Origin: Luscinia megarhynchos
Taxonomy: Eukaryota; Chordata; Aves; Passeriformes; Turdidae
Length of the DNA: 64,000 nucleotides
Assembly (NCBI GenBank): GCA_034336665.1
Contig: CM067589.1
Location: 5,349,511 to 5,413,510, forward strand
Direction of reading: 5' to 3'
This document shows positions 50,031 through 60,200 of this stretch, in pieces. The translations under genes were made by a program, and so were the position numbers. Position 1 is the stretch's first letter. The number at the start of each line of letters is the position of its first letter. Below the pieces are notes generated by a model that was not told the DNA's origin, did not search any database, and was given only the letters and a program-made list of their open reading frames with translations.

Positions 50031-50626
50031 ACAGCAGAGAGCTAAAGAAATGTTAGCCGGTTTATTCATTAATACTTTAAATCAGTACTATTCAACATTC
50101 TCAATCCTGTTCCCACAACACCGGTTATGTCTCTCGTTTGTTTCTTGAAAGGATCCTCCTTTTGCAGCCGGTTTGTCCACCCCTAGAAAAGGTGAACAAG
50201 CTGGCTGAATTACTGAGACATTGTTTTACATTGGCAATTTGACTTGTCTAAAAAACCATGCCGAATAAAACAATATTTGTTGTTGGCCAGTTTTCCAAAT
50301 TACCTAAGGTCCAATTTCAAAACTTTTCAGGCTCAGTATAACCAGCGGTTGGCTAGTAGGTGTTCCAACATTAACATCAAGCTCCCCTCAGTATTTTATA
50401 TTGTTTTTACCACACATAATTTTATGGGAAAATTGTACAACAGTTCAATTTTGATTTTGAATCTTCACAAAATTAAAACACAGCTGTAAGGTCCTGTGCC
50501 ATAACTGTATACAGGTTTGATGAGGGATTCAGCAATTAATCTTCATGTTCCATGGTGTTATTCTGTGAAAAGTAAACACAACCAAATCTGCCACAAAGAG
50601 GCAGGAGTTTAAAATGATGGAACTAT

Positions 50627-51292
50627 TCAGCATGTAACGCAGACTGGAATTCTATTAACTTTCTTATCATTTTGCTGCCAAAAAGGGAGCCACTCTGTAC
50701 CTCCTTTAAACACAGGATAAGAGTCAGTGTAGTTGCAAACCAAGGAGGCACTCCGCACTTCAAGCTGGAAAACACTCCAAATAACCATCAGCGCCCCAAC
50801 CCAAGAGCCACCCCGTCCCCCAGCAACAGTGAACAAAGATTCTTTGGGGGAGAAAGCAGAGGTTACTTTAATTACCGAGGCAGGTTTGTCATAGCTGCTA
50901 CCCAAGCTCTCAGTTTCTGTTATTGTCAGATTTTTTACAGTCCCTTTTGTTACTGAGGATTTCTGGGCCACCCCGTCAGGGGGGGCAGTCCCAGTCGTGG
51001 CTGTCTTCAAAAATTTCACTTCCTGAGAAGGTTCTTGAATTTTCTCCGAGGCAATTTGCAAGTTCGGGCTTTCCAAATGGGAGACTATTTTTTGTTTGGT
51101 ATCCCCCACTACTTCTATTTCATCGCCTCCCACAAGGGTATCATCAATATATTGATAAACATCCCCATTGTCAGGTTTGGGTTTTTGGATTGGCCATACA
51201 GGGAAGTTTCGCAAGTCCTGTATAACTGGTTTGATCCCTTCTTTGGCACCAGAAGGAGGAGGGTATTGTTTTGTATTTACAGGTAATTGCAT
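50627..51292 (-). pseudogene. Deleted pol fragment running into an env-like segment
   Basis: A single open frame of 221 codons. Its first part is reverse-transcriptase-like: the catalytic-site motif QYIDD, followed by a helix and the EVKFL strand (about 51160-51010). It then passes without RNase H or integrase into a segment with a hydrophobic stretch (WVGALMVIWSVFQ) and a Cys/Asn-glycosylation-rich part resembling an envelope start. A large internal deletion joined the two, so the gene is defective. Orientation is opposite to that of the outer LTRs. Confidence 0.6.
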
Positions 51293-52157
51293 AGGTGATT
51301 TATAGCCAGCAGTGAGTTTATTTCATGTATAATTTGCAAGCAAGCAGCTTTTTGAATGTTTTCTAGGAGTTGGTCGGGGGAACCAACTGAAGCTACAAGG
51401 TGTCCCCTTTCTAAAGGGTTAAGCCCGCCTGCCCAAAAAACAGCATGCTGAGTTGGAGACCGTAAGTTAAATTTGTCACCCATTGTTAAGAGAGCTCCAA
51501 GGCCCCAGTGCCCACTAGCTTCTTGTTCTGATGATTCAGTAGCAGTGTACAGGATTTTTGTAGTGGTTATTTGTGGGTTAAAATTCTCATCATTGATAAA
51601 ATTGTGTTCTGTTTTAACCAAAAGTCTCAAGCTAGGGCAGCAATATTCTCCATTATTTTTCATCAGAGGTACTTCCTTTTGAGGATATATTTGATTAGTT
51701 TCTTTCTCTTCTGTTTCTTTTGGTAAATCAGTGTGTTTTAAAGTGTTGGTGTGTTCTTGTCTTAGGGCAGCTCTTAAAGAATGATTCTCATCTCTTAAAG
51801 AATGAATCTCATCTCTCAAAGCATGATTATCATTCCTTTCTTCATCTAATTATTTTTGCAAAATTTCCACTAAATTTTGTAGAGAGTCAATATTGCTCTT
51901 TCTTCACTTCTTCGCATAAAGCGAGTTTCTATAGCTGCCGTAAGACAGGCCCCCAAAACTGAGCAGAGAATGGTCTTATTTCTGTCCAGTTTGAATTTTG
52001 TTTCATGTTGCAAAGAATGTATCCTATCAATCACATTTTCTAAATTAAACCAGTTACTGTGCGCCCAATCTTCTCCCCCTTGGGAGGGTTTGGCATTATA
52101 CTTAGCTAGCAAAGTGAAAAATGCAGCTTTATCTTCAGTATTATGATTTTCAGTCAT
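51277..52157 (-). pseudogene. gag-like remnant of inner retrovirus
   Basis: Two minus-strand frames. The first (from the Met at about 52157 to 51870) looks like a matrix start followed by a charged region. The second (51819-51277) has a repeated HSLRDEN coiled segment and then a capsid-like stretch with NPLERGHLVAS and QLLENIQKAACLQ. A frame break separates them near 51850. Assignment to gag is from the capsid-like stretch and the position upstream of the RT fragment. Confidence 0.5.
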
Positions 52158-53216
52158 TTTGGAAGAAGGAAAGTAAAGCCACTCAAGGGAGATCAGCACT
52201 TAATTACACACACAGCTTTTGCTATCTACAAGCCCCTTATTTCAGGGAGGGCAGGCACACAGCCCCAGCTGCAGAGCAAGAATAGCTCCTCACTGTTCTA
52301 TCCCCCACCATTGTCCCCTGTTGCCAAGGACTTTACCTAACTACATCTTGCGTCTACATCTAGCTTTTCTGTCTGCCTTAAAAGCAGGTTAGCTTGTGGT
52401 GGCTTCTCTTACAGCACTTAGCAGAGAGGCTAGTGCTTCCCAGGCCAGGGCTGTTCTGTGCCCACACACACTGGTAACAAAGCATGGCAAGAGCAAACTG
52501 CTCACTCTAACCTAGCTGTCAGAGCCCAGCACAGCCACCTGCTCTGCCCCACTCCCAGCTGCCAAGCAGGAGATCCCAGTTGTATCCGTGTGGAAATAGG
52601 TGTGTGCAAGTGTCTCAGGGTAATACTGTCATAGTCACCCGCTGCTTAAGAGAGAAAAGGGCAAAGCTAAGGTGGTGTGGGCACTGACTTGAGCACAAGG
52701 TCCTCCCAGAGCTACGAAAAAGAAAACAAAGAACTAACTAAAATATTGTGTTGTGTTCCTACTTATTTAAATTGTTTCTGTTATTGTGTTAGTTGTAACT
52801 CACAAAACTTTGCAAAGTCCAGTATTTAGCTAATATTTTTACTATATTTTAAAAGTGTTTTAATTTTAAGAGTTTTAAGTTACTGAGATGTACATCTTTT
52901 TACAGTTGTAAGTAATTTCTATTGTTAACTGTAAAATTCAAGCCTTTTTAAAAGTAATTTATATTATACCAAAAGCTATGCCTTTTTAAAGTTTTAAATT
53001 ATTATATAGGCATGTTTTTAACCTCTGGTATTTCTTGTTACAAATCCTAACTCAAAAAAGATAGAACATCCTCCCACACCTGCAGTAATCAGGCCCTAAA
53101 AAACAGAAGAAAAAGGTTGACACAAAGGGGAAAGTGAGCTCCTGCAACAAGAGGCATACGGTAAAATCATCACAACAGGGAGCAAGACTGGATCAGGGTA
53201 CACTTTCACCACAGAG

Positions 53217-53531
53217 TTGCTAATCCTCCAAAGGTGTTTAAGTAGGGGGGAGAGACATGGGTGGGAAAGTGCCCTGTACCGGACCCCTGATTGTCTCAGC
53301 CCTCCTGGTGGTGAGTGTTCCAGGAGAAGAAGTGACAAATGCTATCACCGGTTATATGCAGGAGACTCTCGGATAGCCGTCCTCAAAACCCACTCAAATC
53401 CTAGTCCCAATTGTGCCAGCCTTTTACAATTAACAACATGTATTGAGGGAGGCAAAACCTATTGGCTGTATAAAAACATAGGAAATTTAAAACAAAAATT
53501 GTTGAGAGAATGTCCTATCGAAGAAAAATAA
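53217..53531 (+). pseudogene. env-like fragment of outer retrovirus
   Basis: A 104-codon plus-strand frame just upstream of the polypurine tract and 3' LTR, where env would end. It contains CSRRRSDKCYHRLYAGDS and a Cys/Trp-containing stretch (TCIEGGKTYWLYKNIGN) of envelope-surface type. It has no transmembrane subunit after it, so it is a fragment. Confidence 0.4.
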
Positions 53532-53700
53532 ATTTGCTTTGAGAAGAGGCCAGTAACACCAAAAGCTAATGGGGGAAGGACTCCAATACGACCAATGAAA
53601 TTTACAAGAAATACCTAAGGCACCGTAAAATATACCAAGTTTATAAAGAAACAGTTTAATTTAAAGGGTTGGTGCGAGCTAAAGCCTTAGAGGGGGAAAT

Positions 53701-54267
53701 TGTTATAAGTAAAAAGCTAAGTTGTTGTCTGCATGTTAACTGCCTCGTCGTCTCTATGTTAACCGTCTGTTGTATTTTCCATTCGTTACAGTGTTCTGGG
53801 TTCTGTGCTCATGGTTGTTTGTCCTTCGGTACCTGATGCTGTACACTTCCGGCCTTCCCCCGAGATCAGCATATTGTAACAAGGACTTGTGGGAGGGTCA
53901 CTGAAAGTAGATACCTTTTTAAAACTCTATCTACTAAAAACACTGGAGACTGAAACTGTTACCCTCAAGTAAGAAAAGCTACTGAATAACATCCAAAGCC
54001 TCCTCGCCTGCTAGCCATGACCTAACTAAGGCTCCAAAAGTGTGGCCCCCACGAACCAGGAGCCATCGGGTGTCTTCCCAGGGACCCCGTGAGGACGGAA
54101 GGCCCAGCTCTGCCGGAGATGACAAAGCTGCACCACTCATCCCCCTCCTCCTCCGCGTTGTCCCGGAGCAAGCAGCACGGTGCGCGACTCCCTCGAGCCC
54201 CCTCCCCAGAGCTGATTTCTAAATAGAGGCCATAAAAAGGAGCAAGTCTCCTAGCCCATTTATTACA
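53701..54267 (+). repeat. 3' LTR of outer retrovirus
   Basis: TGTTATAAG at the left directly after the polypurine tract; the first 394 bases match the 5' LTR. The remaining 173 bases include a TATA-like CCATAAAAAGG (54230-54240) and end in TTACA before the CCTC duplication. If the whole length is LTR, it is 567 bp and the 5' LTR is truncated. Confidence 0.7.
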
Positions 54268-54345
54268 CCTCCAGGCATGGGGAGTTCAGCACTTCCTTGG
54301 GCAGCCCCTTCCAAGACCTGACCACCCTTTCCATGAAGAAATTAA
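54268..54345 (-). mobile_element. CR1 LINE, right part interrupted by the retrovirus
   Basis: Continues the CR1 broken at 45126: CCTCCAGGCATGGGGA, CTTGGGCAGCCCCTTCCA, CCACCCTTTCCATGAAGAA. Joined to the left part minus one CCTC, the consensus order is restored. Confidence 0.85.
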
Positions 54346-55558
54346 TCCCGGATGTCTTTGTTTCCAGTCTTCGACACCCTGGCAAGATTTTAAGGCTATT
54401 CTGAGCCATATTAGACAAAGGTGCGTTTCATGCATGTGCACTAAACCTCCTGAGAAGACGATTCTACTCAGTGACAGCAGCCTGTGAGCAGGAGGTACAG
54501 CAATGCAGGCATCTGGCTCCATGCAATGGAGCCAGGCAGGTGTGAGGGAGGGCAAAGGGAAGGAGGAGCAGGTGGAAACCTCCGGGGTGCAGAGGGGACA
54601 GTGCCGCTTGTGCCGCTCCAAGCCAGCACCACGGGGACACCAGTGCCATGGCCCCTGCAGGAGGACACCGGTCATTCCCCTTCCCACCAACCCTCCAGAG
54701 CTCTTGTGCTTGCAGAAGCCGTTTGGAACACAAAAGTCTTGAGCCTGGAAAGCTACAGGGCCTTGGAAGGTTTTAGAAGCACTACTGCAAGGCCTCTTAC
54801 TTTGATATTCAAAGAGATACCAGGAAGGCCTCGCTGGAATAGGAAGCCCAAGTGCTGAGCAGCAGAGAGGTGACTGACAGTGCCAGGTGATGCTTGTTGC
54901 ACCTGCACCACCAGTCCAGGGCAGCTGTTGGGCACAGGCAGACAGAAGGGCACAGACAATGCCAAGGGGAGCAACAGCTGTGGGAATGCCCCTCTGTATC
55001 TGGGGAAGACGCCAAAGAATTGAGGGACAAAAAGGGGCAGGAAGAGATGTCCAAGCTGGATCAAGCAGGAAGGCAGACAGTTTCCTCCACCACGAGTTTA
55101 GCTTTTCTTTTTGGCTGCCCTGATAAGAATCCAGCCGTGGTTTCTACCTTCCAGTGAGCCACAGCCACAAAAATGGCACATGGTGACCCACAGGGCCTCA
55201 TGAACTTCTTGAACTGCCGACAGTGCCAGAGCCAGGCAGTGGCACTGGGGCTGGCAGAGCTGACGGGGAAATGCAAACAGGCCCCTGCTCGGGGCAGCAG
55301 GGGAATCCTCTCCTGGCCCATGTCACCCTCCCGGCTCCCTCTACACAGCACGGTGAAGGCTCCGGGGCTCTGGGGCCTGGACAATCACCATGTGGACAAA
55401 GGTCCATCCAGGCTGGAGGGGCTGCCCAGGGTGAGTCAGTCCAGCCACGCTGGTTGAGAGGCTCTCTGGGCACGCTGTCCTGAGGGGCACAGGAATCCAG
55501 GCTGGCAGGACATTCTGCAAGGAGAAATCCTTGAGGGCACAGGCAGGAACAGGCCACG

Positions 55559-55919
55559 CTCGTGTGCCCAAAGACGATCTGGTGAGGAAGCAGAGTGCCT
55601 GAGCAGGAAGCTTTGGCCGGGACTCAGGGGAGACACAGAATTTGGAGCTTTGGAAGAAGGGCAGCACTGCAGGAGGACGGCAAGGGTGTTCTTGGGGCAT
55701 GCAGGGAGAAAGGTGCAAAGGCAAAGGCCCAGCTGGAACTGAATTTGGCCAATGCCATAAGGGAGAAGAGAAACTGCTTTTAAAAATACTTCAGCAACAC
55801 CAGGAGGAACAAGGACAACCTTCATTTTTATTGACTACAGGGAGAAACATTGCCACAAGGGATGGGGAAAACCCTGATGTACTGATGATGCCTTTTCATG
55901 GGTGCGCCAAGCTCGTGGT
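55559..55919 (+). mobile_element. CR1 LINE ORF2 fragment (copy 2)
   Basis: Duplicate of the fragment at 36490-36850 with a few substitutions; one of them makes a stop in the first frame soon after the EKRNCF stretch. Confidence 0.75.
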
Positions 55920-57266
55920 TGCCTGCAGCACCCTTTGGTCTTCCCTCAGCAGTGACAGAAAGAAAATTACAGCCAAGCAAAAAACATCCAAGGGAAGAAC
56001 AACAGCATATGAAACAGCATCCAGCGAGAGCCTAAGCAGTTCCTATACTCCAATGGGAGGTGAAGAATTCTTGGCATCCCTTGTTCTTCATCCTGAAAGT
56101 CTTCCACCTAAATTCTTCCCACTCTGCCTCCTCCTAGGATGCTGATCTCTGGGCTTGATTCACATGCTGATCCTGTTCAATGTTCCCGGAGTTGAAACAG
56201 CTGCAAACACCAACAGGACAGAGGCAACACTGGTAGGTGCTCCCTGTCCTGACTTGTTCTACATCCTGTGCCTCGTTATCCTTCCTCTCTCTCTGTGGCA
56301 GTTTTACACAGAATCTGTAAAAAACAGAAAGGGAGAATAGGGATAAAAAGAGAAGGCAGCTGGAGATGGAGGCTGTGGGCAGCAGGGTTGCCTATACTGT
56401 GCCTTGTTGGGGAAGCAGCTGCTGCAGGAGTCAGGAAGTGGCATTTCCAGGGCTGCAAACCAATGGAGTGTGTAAGGCCAGTGGGGAGAGAAAGGCTTCT
56501 GGGCATCACATCCCCAGAGGTGCCTGCTCCCTGTCCGTAAGCAGGAAGGTTTGGCCAGAGAGGGCTGCAGCACCTCTCCCTACTCAGGGGGTGTGTCCGC
56601 AGAGCCTAAGGAAGATGGGGAGCCCCAGCAGGGATGGCAATGGCTGCAGCAGCTGGGAATGAGCTCTGGATGCAAAAGGAAACTGGAGAGGATAGGAGTG
56701 AGTCCATGAGTGAGTCACTGTGGGGATGGAGTGGGGAAAATAGGGCAGAGCCATCAGCAGCTGAGACTGTTCTGGGAACACAGAAGTATTGCTTGTGCTC
56801 ACAGAAATGTGGGACCACACTGGAGCCCAGGACATCCATCTCAGCACCACCGTGGGAAGGGCTGGTTGGGCTGGGAGCTCCTGCCTCAGGAGCTCAGGAC
56901 CCCCTTTCCCAGGGCTCCCCCAAACACGATGTGTTTGAAACACAGCCAGGGCAGTCCTGGGCAGCGGCACCTGCGCGGCTGCGGGGCTCCAGGAGGAGTT
57001 TCTCTGCACAGCAAAGACTCTTGGTGCCACAGCAGTGGCATGGGCAGGCAGCAGTTACCTTCTCAGACACGAGATCCTGGTATGGCTGGACTGCCAATCA
57101 TCGTTATGCAATACAAAGCATCTCTGGGGATGGAAAATGGGAGATTTGTAACATTGGTTTTCCTGTTATATTCTGCCAAACAGGAGTGGGCGAAAGCTCT
57201 CATTGCTGTGTGGCTGAAGACAGGAGAACAAAGCAAAGCTGGCAAGAGTGGGGACAGAAGGCAGGC

Positions 57267-60200
57267 TCAGGTTCCGCCAGGCAGGCTGAACCCTGCTGAG
57301 CCGTGTTCTGTGGAAGATGCCACAAGCTCCAGGCATGGAAAAACATCTCCTGTGGTACCCGGCACGTGCAGGAGCATCTGCAGTGACACCTGGGGCTCAT
57401 CAGCTGGGCCCTCCAGCTACAAGACACACAGCTGTGAGTCAAACAAGATACTGGCTTACATGGAAGAAGACTATCAGCATCACACCAATGATAATGAAGA
57501 TGGAAAATAAAACCACAGTCGTAACTTCTGACTGCCGTGGTTTCTGTTCAGAGAAAAGGAAAGAAGATCATGGTGGTAAGAGGATTACTCCTTCCATTCT
57601 CCCCTGCCCAGAAGGACACAGGCTGCAGTGCCCAGCAGCTCTCCTACCTTTTCTGTGGGCTCCTGATTCTCCTCCAAAGCTGTGCGTCTCGAGATATTCT
57701 GTTGCAAATGACAGTGGCCCATGTGATCAGAGTGTCCCTGGTTCTCCTGCCTCTCACTGAGAACCTTTAGAAGCAGCCCGGCTTTCGAGACCATCTTGGC
57801 ACAGGCCTGCTTCAGCTGGGGCAGGCTGCAGTCCATCCTCAGGGCTCGCTCCATGTGAGCCATGAAGCTCTGCGGGCCTTTGTCTGGCGCCAGCAAACGC
57901 AGGTGATGATTGACCGTAGTTTCCCAGAGTTCTCCTCGAACCAAAGCAAGGTCTGGACTGAGGGGCCTCCCAGGTTTATTGACAAACAAGGAGTCTGCCT
58001 CCTCTCTGGTGTCAGGGAGGTTCAGGAGGTGCCAGCCTAGAGAAGAATGCTCCACTTCAGCCGTGGCCTCTCCTCTGCTGCTCACAGCGGGGCGGCTCTG
58101 AACCAGCGGGTCAGAGAGAAAATCCAGGTTCCTGTTTAGACGCTGCTCGGCTTTGTCGACGGTGGCTCTGGGCTGTCCCTCTGCTCTCACAGGGCTCAAC
58201 GTCTCGTAGAAAAGCTGATTATGTCCAACCCAATGCTGGCTGTCCCCCTTCTTTGGCTGTTTGTGAGTACTGACATAGTTCTGCCTTGCTGTGTGATCTT
58301 CCACCTCACCTCTGAGGTGTCTGTCAGCAGACTTGTCATGAGTGGGGTTTAATGCACCAGCTGCATCCCAAGGGTTCAGTGCTTGCCAGTTTAAACGTGA
58401 GTCCTGCTGCTTGTGATACCAGCTTGAGGGTGTCTTTTCCAGCACATCCTTCAGCCTGGCAGGCTGGAGCTGGTGTGGGACAAGGCTTTTTGAAGTCTTG
58501 ATGCTTTCAGCCTTGTGTAGCTTCTTCTTGAGCAGCTTCTTCTTGATCTTGGCCCTCAGGTCATCAACACTTGTTTTGCCTTTGTGCCCCAAGAGATGCT
58601 GAGGGGGATATGAACTGGTTCTGGAACTGTCCAGGCTGCTGACATCACGCTCAGAGCTCTGGGTCAGGGCAACCGCAAGTGTTGCAGTTCTGTGATCTCC
58701 CAGTGAAGGCTCCTTGGGCTTGAGGCTCAACACTGGGCTGATGTTCAGCTTCCTGGGTTGTTCCATGTCCATTATTTCTCCCTGTGTCTCTAGCAGACTT
58801 GTGTGAGCTGCAGAACACCAAGAGAGCAGATCAGCGGCTCGGCACCAACACAGGCTCAGAGGTTCCCCCGAGCAGCAGGAGCTCGTCTCAAAGCCAGGCA
58901 GTGCGAGAGCCAAGGGGGGGATGTGTTGTGGAGAGGACAAGACCCCTTCAGTCCATCCCATTATCCCCTCGGGGCAGGGCAGAGCACAGAGCTGGTTCTT
59001 TCCTGCTGTCTCCTGGGGCTCTGGGTGGGAGGGCAGCATCCCTGGGGAACAGGTTTGCTGTCGCAGAGTTTCCCACAGCTGCAGATGAGCCAGGCTTGGG
59101 TTGCTCTTCAGGAGCCAGTGAGGAGCCAGAAAGCCCAGAGGAAAGATCAGCGCTGCAATGGGGATGCAGACTGGCAGGGGAGAAAAGCCCAGGGACTCCT
59201 TTGCTCCAGGGCCATTCCCAACAGCAGCAGCACCTCAAGCTGTTACACCATGAAAAACTTCCTCAAGGGCACCAGAGCTCTGGGGCTGTGCCATGGGAAA
59301 CCTGGGCTGAGCCAGTGTGATACGCGAGATCCTGGGGACCTCGGAAACCTGGCTCTATCTGTTTGCAGAAGTGCAGCCTCGCCCTGCTGGGGATTGATGT
59401 TCTCTGCCCTGTGCCCAGCTAGGAGCAAGACGCTGCTTTGCTCTCCCTGCACAGACCAACGAGGGGTTAACGGTGCTTGGTGTTCCCCCTGCAGAGCACA
59501 TCGGGGGCCCTGCCCTTTGCCCTGCTCGGGGGCAGTGGAGATCCCAGTGAGCTGTTCCTTCTGCAGACAGTATGTGACACACAAGATCTGTACAATCCCC
59601 AGGAACTTTTCAACCCGAGGTGTTTTGTCCCAGTCCTGCACTCCAAGAGGAGATCAGGCCCCCCCAAGACGGGGCAGTGCTGCAGCATCTCCCCAGGCTC
59701 AAGAGAAGTGGCAGATTTGAGCTCCCCCCAGCCCCTCCGGACACCAACCGCACTGCAGGGCACTGCTGCTGCTGCACAGCTTCTCACAGAGGAACTGGAT
59801 GCTCCTGCACGAGCTCTCGGGGAGGGGACGCTCCTGGCACAGGCAGCAGGCCAGCTCCTTGGGCACTTGGCTAAAGACAAGAGGGCATTATTGCAGCAAC
59901 ACCCGGCCACCCAACCCATGGCTGCCAGCCCAGCTCAGGGAACACACGGACACCACGCATGGGGCTTGTGCTTCACTGTGTGCCACAGCCCTGGAAAGTC
60001 TCCTCACTCCCAATGCAAAACATTCAAAAGGGGATTGTATCCTGCAAAGTGGAACTGCTCCCAAAATAGCACGTGACACAGAAATGCACCTGCCTGGAGC
60101 TGAAACTCCCCTTTGAGCAACCTGCAGCAAGTCACACAAAAGGTGAAACTGCGCCTCCGAGCTGCTGAGTGGGAGCAAGTTCCCAGAAGGAAGCAGCAAC

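Larger units (their letters stand above)
45127..54267 (+). mobile_element. Endogenous retrovirus, outer element, defective
   Basis: Starts TGTTA and ends TTACA, flanked by the 4-bp duplication CCTC (45123-45126 and 54268-54271), and lies within a CR1. Terminal direct repeats of about 390 bp (45127-45518, 53701-54094) are the shared parts of the LTRs, and a polypurine tract AGGGGGAAAT (53691-53700) directly precedes the right one, giving plus orientation. The interior is AT-rich and mostly without open frames: leader at 45.5-46.4 kb, T-rich 46.4-47.4 kb, a proline-rich gag-like but broken stretch at 47.4-48.2 kb, a second retroviral remnant on the minus strand (48.3-52.2 kb), and a short env-like frame at 53.2-53.5 kb. 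It cannot encode a working virus. Confidence 0.8.

Noticed and set aside
58803..59720. Plus-strand open frame of 305 codons upstream of the large LRRC37 exon
   Set aside because: It lies antisense to the intron and cysteine exon; in copy 1 the matching frame (39737-40483) is shorter because of small indels, which argues against coding constraint.
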